Of a stretch of DNA of 64,000 nucleotides, positions 31,301 to 46,300 are shown one piece after another. Source of the DNA: Haliclystus octoradiatus (Eukaryota; Cnidaria; Staurozoa; Stauromedusae; Haliclystidae); assembly GCA_916610825.1 (NCBI GenBank), contig OU744448.1, forward strand, positions 3,697,465 through 3,761,464, given 5' to 3'. The position numbers and the translations under genes are program-made. How positions within the stretch are numbered: position 1 is the first letter of the stretch; the number at the start of each line of letters is the position of its first letter. Below the pieces are notes generated by a model. That model did no database searches and was not told where the DNA came from. It saw only the letters and a program-made list of their open reading frames with translations.

Positions 31301-34300
31301 GACCAATTAACAATCATGTACTAATGAATGAACTCAGCAATTTTTTTCCGGGATAATTACAGATCTACAATATCTGAGAAATAAAGTTGTGTTTTATTTA
31401 TACAGTGTAACGCGCTTATGTGCAATTCGGATAAATGAAATTCCCGCGTATCTGCAACCTGGCTTTGAAATCTGTTAAACAATTTCCTGGTCAAGTCCTT
31501 GGTGAATAATTTCGGATAACTGCAAATTCGGATAAATACAATGAAAACCGTTGGCAATTTTAACTTGCACTTAAATGGGTTACACTGTAATTGTATTTCA
31601 TTTTACACAGGTCAGAGCTCCTGGTAATCATGATGCACTTGGTGTTCACGAAGCTGGTCTCCTGAAAGAAGGTGCAAACTTAGTCAGTTTTGTCTACCCT
31701 GGACAAAATCAAGAATTGCTTCAAATTCTTGCTGAGAGAAAACTGAATGTTTTAGCTATGGATTGCGTCCCACGTATTACACGTGCACAAACATTTGATG
31801 CTCTTAGCTCGATGGCGAATATTGCTGGTTACAAGGCTGTCATTGAATCAGCCAATCTCTTTGGACGATTTTTCACTGGTCAAATTACCGCTGCCGGCAA
31901 AGTTCCACCTGCCAAGATGCTGGTTATTGGTATGTAAGGACACATGTAGCCATCATGTAGACATGAGGACTTTCAGACTTTTAGATTTTTTAAAAAATTT
32001 CCTCATTTCTGTAATTGTATTATGGAGACATTTGGTTAAAGGGGTGTAGACCTCATCACCTAAGCAGTAAGCAGTTCACCAAAAATTCATGAACTGTTTA
32101 TTGGCCAGATTTTATGAGCTTTTTAATGAACTTTTCATTTTTACTCGTAAACTTTTTATGAGCAGTTTATGAAAAAGTTTCCAAAATTTGGGCCAATTAA
32201 TGTTGATGAACAGCTCATGAGCTGTTCAACTTGACAATCAATAAACTGTTTAGGAAACTCATAAACTGTTATTCACAAGAGATCATCATGTGCTTATTTT
32301 GATCTGAATTCATGCTGTGCTTGGTTGGTGTTCACGAAGATAGTCTAGCAGAAATCTAGTCAGCTAATTATAAATCAGAAGCTAAGAGGAATCAGATTTG
32401 CATGTATGCTAACTGCAGAGCTTTATCTTCTCTTAAATTAAATTTCAAATGAATTTAATGTTTTTTGTTAACTTATGATGACTTTTAATTCACTAAGTGC
32501 TGCAATTGCTTGACCAGTTTTACACGAGAAGTACAGTACAGTCAAACCTGTTATAACGGTCACCTCTATACAGCAGCCACCTGTCTATGTAGCGGTCACT
32601 TTTGCAATGTCTAAAATAATATTTTCTATTTAATCAAACCTGTATATAAAGGCCACCTGTCTAGTGTCTATGGTGGTCAATTTATCTACCTCTCCTAGCT
32701 GACTGTTATACACGGGTTTCACTGTATTTTGAATTTTTGAATACAGCGTGAAACAGGCTAGAAGGCTTCAGTATGTACAGTCATGCTGCTCTTAAGCCTA
32801 TTTTCATTTAGAATCAGGAGGCACCAGCGGCCACTGCTGATGCAGGAAACAAATCGAACACACCCAGTCATTGTCGTTTCTCTACAATGCTTGATTTTTG
32901 GGACAAGACCCGCACCTCCTGATTCTAAATGGAAACCAGGCTTTACTTTAGAGGCGGAACCCTTTTCTTTATATTCTGAACTAAGGATGAGAAGTTTGTT
33001 CTTGAAATAATCGGTTCTGTTGATCATCGGCGCCAAATCAGAAAATAATCGGCTTTGAAATTTCAACTACTTTGTCAATCTTTGAACTGATTGTTCATAT
33101 ATAGTGTCAACTGCTTCATCATTATCAATTTATGATCTTCTTGTTGTATCCTGCTCTTTTTATATTAATTTGTTTTGATGAGAACTTATCGGGAAATCAA
33201 TTACTTGGTCGATTGTTAACTAATTGTCATCGAACATCAGTAAATTTCATTATCTTTCACCCTTGTCTTGAATGCCAATCAGGATTAGGATCCAATCATC
33301 TGTGTACTGAGTCATTTCTTCTTTATTTTATAGGTGGTGGTGTAGCTGGTCTATCGTCAATGGCAACAGCTAAGAACATGGGTGCCATTGTTCGTGGTTT
33401 TGATACACGTGCTGCTGTCAAAGAGCAAGTTCAATCTTTGGGTGCGGAATTTTTGGAGATCAAAGGTTTTGAAGAAGCAGGAGAAGGTAATTGAATAGAT
33501 AAAATAATTATAAGAAAGTAATGCAAAAGAAGAATTAATTACAGGGTTTGGTAAATGTGGGATTTCGGGACTGAGTGAGTAGTAGGAATGTGCCGTTCCT
33601 CTTACGCCTTACATATTTGGTACCCAAAGAACGCCACAAGTCACGGTCAGACATAGCTGACGAAGAAACTTTTAAATAACACAATTCACGATACAAAACA
33701 TTATGAAAAGACATTACTCCCCAATAGCCCCGTCGAAGCATCTCATTCGGTTGCTAGTGAAGGATGTAGCAGAGGAATAAGGGGAAAGTTTTCTAAGTTT
33801 AGCAGTAGACAGTAAGTTGGGCCAATGTATTCCTAAAGCATGCCGAAGCATGGCGTCATAAGCTGAGTCAAGTCGGGTCAATAGTGAGGTTGATAGAACC
33901 CACGTTTCAGATGCATATAATAGAACAGGTTATATTGTGTGTCTGAACAGTCTTAACTTAACGTCAGTGTTGACATCGGACTGAGTGAGAGTCACGGAAG
34001 GCTAGCACAAAGTCAGAAAGAAGGGGAAATAGGTGTATTCATGTTTTTTTTTAATTCGAACCTAAATAATTTGTTTTCTTTTTTTTGAAAGATGTGTAAA
34101 AAGTGCAGTAATAATTGCAATTTCTCAAACTGTTTCTTGTTTTCTATTGGTTAATCGAACATTGACAATTCGTAGTGTCTTCAAATTTGACGCAATCTGA
34201 GACGATAGGGTACAGCTCAAAAACAAATTTAAATGTTTACAACTTTATTCTAGAGATAAGAATTCTTGCAAAGCAGATGCAAAAATGAACATAATTCTCA

Positions 34301-37300
34301 ATCTATTTAAATCATTAAAGTTGAAGTCTTATTTACCTTCTGAGTTTGTTTGTCAGATTTACGTTCTAAAATTCTTTGATTTTTTCACAATTTTGTAATT
34401 CAGAATATCATCTTTTATTAACTATTTTACACAGTTAATATTGAATAATATTGGTATAAAGTTAATATGTAATAGATTGTGAGTCATAACATTGTGCCGT
34501 AATTATACTAAATTGGAATTCTTTTCAGTGGGGTACAGAATATATTTACAAACAAAGCGATTTCAATTTAATTTGAACTAATTGTAAGCTAGCTTTCTGA
34601 ATTTGTACCAGCCTTCCTCATCCTAGGATTATACTAACTATAGACAATACCAATTTATTGTCATAAGCAGTTGAGCTATCATAAATGATTAGGAAACTGT
34701 TATAAAAAATAACTTCATGAACTTTTTATGAAATAATCATGAAAGATACATATGCTTAAATCATCAGCAATGACTGTCGAAGGGTCTGACAAAATCCAGA
34801 AACTTTTAAACCTGGTTTGCGGAAGGCTAGCAAGTTCAGAAGAGCAAAATACTGGATATTAAGCTAAATTAATTAGAAAATTATGAATAATGAAATATTG
34901 ATTTAAAACGCTTTCATGTCAGTAAAATTACTCAAATGTTTATTTAAAATGTTGAGGCTTGTCGGACCCTGACTGTCAACATAACAAATCACAAAATATA
35001 AACAAATCTGCTTTGTCATTTTCGGTAGGTGTTGGAGGCTATGCCAAAGAAATGTCTCCAGAATTCATTAAAGCTGAAATGGATTTATTTGCCAAGCAAT
35101 GTAAAGAGGTTGACATTGTGATTACAACCGCATTGATCCCTGGGAAACCAGCGCCGCGTCTTATAACGAAAGAAATGGTTGAATCAATGAAACCTGGTTC
35201 TGTTATTGTTGATCTGGCAGCAGAAACTGGTGGCAATTGCGAACTAACCCGACCAGGCGAAGTTTATAATCATAATGGTGTTAATGTAGGTAGCCAATGG
35301 ACAATCTCGTTTAAACATCAGACCTTCAGCATACTGGCTAACAGAACTCATCCTAGATGCCGTCCCACTCATAGGGTCTTTAGGAATCCCCCCCACAATG
35401 TACCAACAGACGCAAAAATATCCAATATCTGATTTTGGTGGAATTCATGGAACAGAAACTTCAAAACTCTTGTAACAAAACACCCTCGTAAGAGACTTAA
35501 ATAAGGAATTACCCTGGTGGTATTGTTGATTTCAAAATCTGAAGTCTTAAACTTGAGAACGCCAGAGACAGTATTTTAAAATATTTTATCAAAATATTTT
35601 AAAGTCAAAATGTCTATAGAAATCCTAGTAAATTTATTTTACAAAATTACAAACTTCCGATTTTTGGTCAATTTAGCTCAGACTTCCAGGATCCAAGATA
35701 CTAGCCTACTCTTCTGATTTTGGGTCAATTTCTCTCCGACTGTCAGGATTCTAAATCCTGAATTTTCTCTTAGGCTACAATACCCATTCAATCATATAAA
35801 TAAGCAGAATTGATTGTAAAACTAGTAACTTAGTCAAGCTGTGATGCCTTAATTTGATCAGCTTAACACTGCAATGTCACACTGTGGTTAAAGGGGCAAA
35901 ATTGACCGGCGACCGCTGCGAGCACAAGTCGAATTTATGCTTAGCGTAATTCAACCGTCTCGCTTTGAAACTGTTGTTATACGCAGGCCTAATTTGTAAT
36001 AAAATCCATGTCAACAATGAACATTGTGTTATAAACAATAAGCATGCACGTGATCCTAAGTGCGTAGCGCCTGCCGGTCATTTTTGCTGCTTTAATACAA
36101 TCACAATAACTCAATCCTGTCATGTGACCTCAACTCCCTCAGGGTTGCGTCCGCTTGACATTTTGCGAAGTGAGCAAACCTTTTTTTAAGTACTGTAAGA
36201 AGTTACTCCAGCCCAATTTCATCTGCAAATCTCAGTTTCATTAAAGAAAATATGTTGCAAAGGCTCTGGAGAGTTGCCTACAGTGTTGGTAATCAAATAT
36301 TGATTATTCAAATAGATTCAAATAGTTTTCAAAAGCTAACTATTCAAATCACTTTTCAATTATTCAACCTTGTTTCGAATAGTGAAAAGTTATTATAAAT
36401 AGTATAAAAACGGCAAAAAGAAGATTTTAACAAAGAAAAAAATACTATGTTCCTTTAAACCTTTTAAAATCTTTGTAAACCATCATTCTAACACTGCAAT
36501 AACACATTTATTTTTCGGTAAATCCTTTTCTTCGTCCAAAAACAAAATGGTGACTAAGAAAATTCAAAATGAGATTTGTCTGCTAATAATTTGTGAGCGA
36601 GGCTGATTCCATTGTAAACTGCTGAATTGTAAATATTTATTAAATTAGGTCTATCATTTACATGTAGATTATTGGATATACCGATCTACCAAGTCGTCTT
36701 CCAACACAATCAGCAACTCTCTACGCCAACAACATCTCCAAGTTTTTACTATCAGCTGGTAACAAAGAAGAATTTTACTTGGATATGGGTGATGAAGTCA
36801 TTCGTGGTGCTACCGTTTTGAAAGATGGGGAGATGATGTGGCCCCCACCTGCTCCTGCTGGTCCACCCCCTGCTGCTCCAGTTAAAGACACAAAAGCAAA
36901 AGTAGTTGTACCAAAATCAACACCATGGCAAGATGCCGTTGGAACCACCGCATTAACCGGAGGTATATACAAATGAGAACCATTGCTTGGTTGTCCTCAA
37001 TAATCAAATACCGTACCTAATTTTTCTAAAGCATTTATTAGGATTGAAACAATGATTCAAGGCAAAAAGCCTTTTCTTTCTGCCTCATCTTTGTTTCAAT
37101 TCTACAGTAGGCCTATGCTCTGTTCTAACAAACATTGAGCACTCCCACCATACACATGTTTACGTCATATTATATTGAAGCATTCAATATAAATCTATGC
37201 ATGTTTCTCTACACAGTGAATTTAAATTCAAAATTTTTTGCAGAAATAAAAAAAATGTAAAATAATTTACATTCATAACCATCATTTTATAGAATAATAA

Positions 37301-40300
37301 AAAATGAGATACCTCAATGATAGAGTTTCCGCAGTCCGTCTAATTTGTTAACAAAATGTATATATTATGTATGTACGTAAGTAAAAACTCTACTTTTAAA
37401 TTTCCTTTGGATCTGTCTGTGTGTTCAATGACGCATCATCACGCAATCGTTACTGCACGGAAGATAATGCATAATATATCACTAGAAAGGCCAGATTTTG
37501 TGCATGGTTTTAGGCTATTCAAATAATCAAAATATATTTCTGCTGCTGATACAAGCAACCAATAAACTTTCCCGGTTAAACTTTGTTGCATTGTATTCGT
37601 CAGCAGACATTCCTTACACTCTACATGACAAAAGACTCATATTAATTAAGTAATCGCCTGTCAATTTTCTTTAGCTAACAAGTAGATTAAAATACTTTTG
37701 TTATTCATAGCATAAAATAAACAATCAAATCAAATCAAATAAATTAAAACAAAAAATCAAAGCAAAAGAAAAGAAAAGAAAAGAAAATTAATCAAACCAA
37801 TATAATAATTATTGTATAAGTTAGATAAATAAAACATATGAGATAGATATTAAGAATGGAATATTAAAATAAAAGTTGAAAAAAGTAAAAAGGAAGCAGA
37901 GTAAAACTACCAGAAAAAAATATTTCCAAATAATAAATCAAATAGAAAAAGGAAAAGTATGATTTTGCAGACCGTTAGAGTTGAACCCCATTTTACCTTG
38001 TGCGCTTGATACAGACGCTCCACTCCTAGACCAAACCTAGATTAGATATTTCAAGTGATTTTCACTACTTATAATACAGGTGTGAGTTGTAAATGACGTG
38101 CGAAGTTATCTCCCCTTAAGCTGATGTCGCAGCAGAATTAAAACATTTTAATAAACAACTTTAAAGAATGTAAACAACAAATAACCATGCAAATTATTAC
38201 CAGAACAATATTAATTTCTCACTAATTATACTAGGGGCCTAGCGCAATTTTAAGACGTACGTCTAGTATAACAAACACACACACCTTCAACACCTTCTTT
38301 TATACCTAAATAAAAGTAATGTAGACGGTGTCGCCCTACCGAAGGCACCCGTACCACTCCTCTATTTCTAGATGAGTGGCTTTTTTCGCTGAGAGCAATG
38401 ATTTTAAACGCTCTTTGTTGATCTCAGCCGCGACACTGCAGATCAATTTCAACAGATTTCATGGCAGATAGGTCTCGATTGTCAATGCGCAACGATGCGC
38501 CGCAGTTACTCACAATGCAATTCCCTCTGGACCATTCGATCCGCCATCCTCAGATATTACTCATTTGATGTTTCAGATGAAAGGCTGAGTTGACCTTAGG
38601 GGGATATGAACCACGGTCGATCAGATATGATCCGATCTGAAGTTCGGTTGCTCTGCCATCTGAGCTAATCCTCCTATCCTTTTACACCTAACAATCGTTC
38701 ATAAAGAAGACATGCAAATCTAACATAGCAAAACATTATTCTTGGTTAACAATAACATTATTCCCAGTCAATTCAATGTTGTTGTTGTTGTTGTGGTTGT
38801 TGTTTATTTGTCAAAAATACTGACTGGATTATATAGGAAAGTAAACCTTCCACTTACATATATCCTTTAAATACATAAAGAAAGGATAAAATTAAATAAT
38901 TGTGTTAACTATACTAGTAGTTCATATAGATTGTTAGTTAACTTTGCATAAGGCATTTAGATCAACAGTGTTCAATTTTTATTTGAAGGAAATTAATGAT
39001 TTGGAGGTTACCACACTCTCTGGTAAACTGTTCCACCATGGAATTACTCGATTGATAAATTGGTATTTGCTGATATTTAGCCTACCGGATACATTTGTCA
39101 GTTGTAACTTTAAGGAGTTACCTCGCATTGAATATTAAGTTTTATTGAATTTACAAAATTCTTCTAAATGTAAATCTACTAGATTATTAATAATTTTTAA
39201 CATCATTATCAGATCGCTTTTGATTCTCCTTAATTCCAAAGAATCAATATTAAGATGCTTCAAACGAGTTTGATATGTTTGACCGTAAATGTATTTGATG
39301 TGGCATACAATGTACCAATGTATGATGTATTAAGCTATCATTTTAATCATATAGTGCAATGTCTATGTATATAACATCCAAATATGAGATGTAGAGGAAT
39401 TGACCACTATAGACAGGTGACCAACCACTGTATAAAGGTAACCACTATAACAGGTTTGACTGTGCTCCAATAACATATTAAATAGCTATATGTGTTGCAA
39501 TTTCAGGTGGATTAGCTAGTTTAATTGGACTCGGAATGATTTCACCAAATCTTGCATTTAGCCAGATGGTCACTACGTTCTCATTAGCTGGAGTCATTGG
39601 ATACAAAGTTGTATGGGGTGTCACACCGTCTCTACATTCTCCATTGATGTCAGTGACAAATGCTGTGTCTGGTATCACTGCTGCTGGTGGTTTGCTCTTG
39701 ATGGGTGGTGGTATGATGCCAAATACTACATCGCAATCTCTTGCAACAATGGCAGCATTAATGTCATCAATCAATATCACTGGTGGTTTTATTATCACTA
39801 AACGAATGTTAGATATGTTTAAACGGCCAGGTATCTTATCATAAGCTAATACTTCTACAGTATTCATTTTGTCTATTAATCTGACACATTATGATCCTAT
39901 CTTAGAGTTTTGACTTGTTCATGAACTTCACGAACATGTCCTAAAGACTTATTCAGTGTTCACAAATTGTTAACTTTCATGAACTTTTATAGAGGTTTCT
40001 ACTGAAAAAATCACTTTCGAATAGATGATTGATTCATATACTGATGTCATATATCAACTTCAAAAGTTGTTGGCTAAAAGTTTGTTGCTGATCCAATAAG
40101 ATATTACAGAGGTACTGTTCTGCAGGACGTTTATTTTTGTGACGTCGCTACTTAAGATTTTTATATTTAGACTGAGAAAAATTGAATAGAGAATTCACGA
40201 AAAAAACTCAGAACAAAATACGAATTATTTAAACATCCATATCTCTGCTATTTCTTATTGGAACGACTTAAAGCTTAAAGCAATGATTTTCAGCAGAAAC

Positions 40301-43300
40301 CCACTCCTATTGAAAATTAATAGTATATGTGGAATTGGCCAGGTGCCCCCAAAATGTACTTGTGTCTACTAGCAAATTTCCCCCTTTCAATGTGCCTGTC
40401 TATAGTTTAGGTTACTTACTAATAAAAGAACATTATTTCAACGAGGTTATTATTAATTAAAACATGCTTTTACTTTATAACAATTAGTAATTCAGATACA
40501 TCTGTAAAAAGTAAAAGTAATGTAGACGGTGTCGCCCTACCGAAGGCACCCATACCACTCCTCTATTTCTAGATGAGTGGCTTTTTTCGCTGAGAGCAAT
40601 GATTTTAAACGCTCTTAGTTGATCTCAGCCGCGACACTGCAGATCAATTTCAACAGATTTCTTGGCAGATAGGTCTCGATTGTCAATGCGCAACGATGCG
40701 CCGCAGCTACTCACAATGCAATTCCCTCTGGACCATTCCATCCGCCATCCTCAGATGGTACTCATTTGATGTTTCAGATAAAGTCAAGGCTGAGTTGACC
40801 TTAGGGGCATTTGAACCACGTTCGATCAGATATGATCCGATCTGAAGTTCGGTTGCTCTGCCATCTGAGCTAATTCTCCTGTCACATTGATCAGTTTAAC
40901 TGCAATCATTTGTGAAACATTGAAAGTTATGCCTGCAATAGTTCTGTTGTTGTTGAAATGTGTCTGTGGCAGGCTGTCCCAGCGTTCTCCTTTCATTGAA
41001 CCCTGGAATTACCCGTGTCCGCTTGCCAATGAAACCAGACAGAATCATTACATAATATAACAATGAGACTCAACTAATTAGAGGCGGCTCATTGAAAGAA
41101 AAACTTTTGCATTGTACTAAATCTTTCTTTATAGATGATCCGCCTGAGTATACATATCTTTATGCTGGAAGTGCAGCTACTTTTATTGGTGCATATTTTG
41201 CTGCTAATATGGCTGGTTACCAAGATGTCCATCAATTGGCTTACCTTGGTTCGTCGTTATGTTGTATAGGTGCATTGACTGGTCTTTCTGCACAGGCAAC
41301 AGCAAGACAAGGAAATGCTCTTGGTAAGTTAGCTATTGATTGGGTTTTAATGTAGTCTTGGCAGGATTAACCTGTATATAAGAACCAGATATTAAATCTA
41401 GATAAATTGACTACTATCAACAGATGGTAGCTATACTAACAAGGTTTTCTCGGAAAATCTGATTTCCTCTTTTTCTATCGGCTTTAAAGCAAGGGAACTA
41501 CAACTGAAACATTGGTTTTGCAATTGTTTTAACAGTTTAAAAAGTATTTCCACTCTTTTGACTGAGCCTGACTCTCATGTCCGAGTAACTGTAACGGATT
41601 TCCTATTCTACAGTTAACATGTGAACCCTTGTGGAAGTTGTCCTGACCCCTACATAAAAAACAGTTCATGAACTTCATGAATTTCCGTGATCAGTTCGTG
41701 AACATTTTTGTTGTGAGTTCATGAACAGTCCATGAACAGTCACGGCGATTTCATGAACACTTCATAAACTGGTTCATGAATGTGAAATTTCCTGAAAGTT
41801 CATGAGCAATTGACAAACTTTTGCAAAATTTCACGTTCATGAACAGTTCATGACTGTTTGGGCAATTTTACGTTCATGAACTCCTGATCTTTTTTTCGCA
41901 GAGGAATGTCATAATGTGAACAATAACAACAATACATAAGTTATGCATGATATTGCTATGTTCATGATATCTTAAATATATTCCTATTTTGTTGGGAATT
42001 GTTTTCTGACCATTCGTGACTTTACACTTGTCTTGTAGAGATAACTGCAGCACTTAAAATCAATAAAATAAGGTCAAATTAATATGTACACGAGCCATAT
42101 GTCACCTTTGACATCATCAAATGACCTTTTATACAGGTTTTAATAAAATGAGTAATCATAAAGTCTTAGTATATTATGGTGTGGTCACTATAGACAGGTT
42201 ACCACTATCACAGATTTGACAGTAAGATACATATACAAGAAAATCTATGGCATTGGCATGATGATTTTGAACCAGAGCATTAGCAAGTGAATTTGGCACA
42301 TTAATTCCCCATTATCATTTTGAAATGTTCTGGCCTTTATTCCGCAGGTATAATTGGTGTCACTAGCGGTCTGGCTGCAACAATTGGTGTTCTTTCTCCA
42401 TCTGTTGACGTCTTGACACAAATGGCAATGACAATGGGTGTCGGTGGTACTCTTGGTGCTGTTGTTGCTCACCGTGTTGCTATCACTGATTTACCTCAGT
42501 TAGTTGCTGCCTTTCATAGTTTTGTTGGATTAGCTGCAGTATTGACATCATTTAGTTCTTATTTACTTGATGCTAGTAAGTATGATAATCGTCTTACATG
42601 CTAGAGCGATCATTAGTGAGGCACTGATAGGAAGTATGATCTCATTTCCCATTATAAAAATATTTTCAATCTACTAAATTACGATTTGATGCTCACAGAT
42701 TTTTGCTCCAATCCGGAAATGCATGTCAAAATTTCAAATTAAAATCGCTCGAAGTAATTCAGTTGACATTGAACAATTTGATAATCACCAAGACTTCTAA
42801 ATCATCATGACTCATTCAAAATTCATTGTGACTCCTACACTATTATTCTGTACAAGAAATAGGGTATAATTAATTCATTTTATCCCTACTTCTACTGGGT
42901 TATGACAAATCTCCATTGCTCACAACATGTTTAGTCAGTCTCACCTGCTCACCATAAATAATACCTATCAGATCATCAAACTGCAATTTATTTTCAAATT
43001 CCATTACACGGATTACAGGGCGAGTGCTACAAGCATTTTCAATTTTGTCGCCTAGTCATTACAATAAAGTTCTGTTAGAAGAAATCAGCTCATAATGTTT
43101 ATATTTATTTTAGGTCATTTTGCTGCTGACCCAGCTGGTGATGTTCATAAGGCAGCCATTTATGCTGGTACATTTATTGGTGGAGTGACATTTACTGGTT
43201 CGTTAACTGCATTTGGTAAACTTCAAGGTCTTCTTGATTCACGTGCTATGAATTTACCCGGGAAGAATCTCTACAATATTACAATGGCTTTGGGTAGCGC

Positions 43301-46300
43301 TGGGGCACTTGGTGTATTTATGACAAACTCTGATCCAATTGTTGGCATGTCAATGCTAGGTAAGTTGCTATTGTCAAACCTGTTTAATACAGCATAACCC
43401 GCTTAAGCGCAAGTCAAAATCGTCAACGATTTTCATTGCAGTTATCCGAAATTGCACTTATCCGAAATTGTTTTACAAAGGCATGACTAATAAATTTAGT
43501 CAAGACAGTTTTAAAGCCAGGTAGCATATAAGCGGGAATTTCACTTATCCGAATTGCGCTTAAGCAGGTTCCACTGTATCCCCCTTGGTATGGATGAGAA
43601 ATGCAGCATTAAGCAATAGGCGGGATATTAGGTCATCGTCAACATCTTCATTATTTAGACTGGTGTTTTACTATTGCACATATTAGGGTCAAATCACACA
43701 GCTTCATCCTCATCCTCTGATTTTGTTCAAAATTGGTTACATATATACAACACTTGTTGAATGAAGTTGAAAAATCCAATTTCTACCTCAAAATTCCAAC
43801 ATTAGCGATGTTATGACACCTCAAACTTTTGGAAAAGGTGTGAAAATTGTCAATGGTTGACCAAATAGCTCACGGTTGATTTGCTATAACTTTGTCTTGG
43901 TGATGTAAAATGCAAATTGATTGATGGTATAAAAGTATGATTTGTTTCACAAAATGACGAGTACTGTAATTAATATATGTCAACTGTTAAAATGGATCTG
44001 ACAGATTTGAAAAGCGCCAACTGCTTTGTTATTTAATCAGCACAACTTTTACAAGTATTTACATCACTTTCTTGCTCATGAAATGTTTTTGAAAACTCCT
44101 GATCAAATTGGAGTTTCTCATTTGTGATATCAAGTTTGAATTGTAAGATCGATTGTGTTTTCGAATCTAGTTTTGCTATAGTGATTTAGCGTCAAACTCT
44201 AAACCAATCAGATTGTTCAAATCATTTTAATTTTAATGCTAAGGCGGGTGGTCGCTGTATAGAGGTGGTCGTTATAACAGTTTTGACTTTAAATAATGTT
44301 ACTTTTTCTTGATTTTAGGTTCCGCTGCTGCTTTATCAGCTGTCATGGGTGTTCATATGACGGCATCGATTGGTGGCGCTGATATGCCTGTTGTTATAAC
44401 GGTGTTAAACAGTTACAGTGGTTGGGCATTATGTGCTGAAGGCTTTATGTTACAAAATGATCTACTTACAATTGTTGGTGCTTTAGTTGGTTTCTCTGGT
44501 GGTATCTTATCGTATATTATGTGTAAAGCTATGAATCGTTCACTTACTAATGTTTTATTTGGTGGTTATGGTACTTTGTCAACTGGTAAGTGTTAGGGTT
44601 AGGGCTAATGTAAGTGTTCACGAGGAGTAGAACATTGAATTTGTGATGATGGACTCAGGATCTGACAAAGGTAAAGCCTTCTGGAATCCTTGAGGCATTT
44701 CAACATTTTCTTCTGAATTATTTTGTTGATGTTTGACCAATAAATCATTAAAAATATTAATTTTCTTCTGAATTTTTTTGTTGATGTTTGACCAATAAAT
44801 CATTAAAAATATTAATTTTCTTCTGAATTTTTTTGTTGATGTTTGACCAATAAATCATTAAAAATATTAATTTTCTTCTGAATTTGCTCTAACCTTCTGG
44901 AATCTAGGATTGCAGGATTCCTACCTTTGTCTGACCCTGATGATGGTAAAAAATCAATTATCCAAAGATATGTGTCTTTAATCTTTTATTATTAAACTGT
45001 ATGACATCTATTACTATGAACTAACCTATCAATTATCACTATCTAAACTGTAACTCTTCGAAACCCATAAAAACTGCCACGTCTTAGAAAGTTACTCATT
45101 ATCAAACAAAGTATTACAAAACCACAGCAGGAATTTACATCAAACGAGATTACATGTAATAGAGGTTAAGATTGTTATATAATGACTAATTAGGGGGTTA
45201 GAAACTGACGCGAGTGTTTTGGTTAGGAATAACTGTGGATTGAAGCTATATTGTAGCTATCCAGTCTTGTGATATGTGATAGGAGGACATCTGAAGGCTG
45301 TGCTGGCATCTGAGCCAATCCCCCTAATTAGTATCTACTTATGGATTTCCCCTAGCGATTATATGGCAGCTCTGCTCTGCAAAGCCACACTCTGTGCTGG
45401 AGACCAGGGCTTGATTCTTCGTCGGTGTACACATGTTGTTTGTATATGTCTGTAATTATGTTTTAATGTCCCCCAACAAACAAGCATTTTGCTTACGGGT
45501 GTGATTACAATTTATCATTAATTATGTATGTGAAAGAAAAATTCACTTTATTATTATGTATTGAAAAGCACTAGAATTATGTTTCATGACAATGCTCCCA
45601 TATCTCTCAAGGTACTGGCGAACGACAACAGATCACTGGCACGCACACAGAATTAACTATCGATAGTGCTGTTGATACCATTGTTAATTCTCAAAATATT
45701 ATTATTGTACCGGGTTATGGTTTGGCTGTTGCTAAAGCACAATATGCAATTGCTGATATGATTAGTACATTACGTAAAGAAAACAAAAATGTACGATTTG
45801 GTATTCATCCTGTGGCTGGGCGAATGCCTGGACAACTCAATGTACTTCTAGGTAAGTAAAAGGGTTTCGTTTAATGATACATTTCTACTTGTTTATGCTT
45901 TGTGTAGTGTTAATGCAGTGGTTAGGAATTTGGAGCTCGATCCTCAGGGTCTTGGCAAGGCATCATTTTCAGGACCTGGGGATATTTGCAAATGTTGTCC
46001 TGAAAAATGTTTTTTTTGTTCTGATAGAAAAGGCAGCTGTTGAGGCAGTTGTTTCTTGATGCCTGGATATTGTAAGATAGGCATATTTTACCGTAATAAT
46101 AATAATAACATGGGTTGCAATTGATTCCATGATAGGATTGCACTAAAGGATTGCAGGATTCCCACTTTTGTTGGACCCTGCAGAAGGGTTTTGATATTGA
46201 CAATTTGTACCCAATGTAAAGGAGCATTTTGGGAGGTATTGCACCTTGCTTGTTGACCTATCGAAAATCACAAGTTATATAGTTTGAATGTACATCATGG

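Noticed and set aside
36281..36420. Second hAT element starting CAGTGTTGGTAATC
   Set aside because: No matching right end or 8-bp duplication could be found in the intron.
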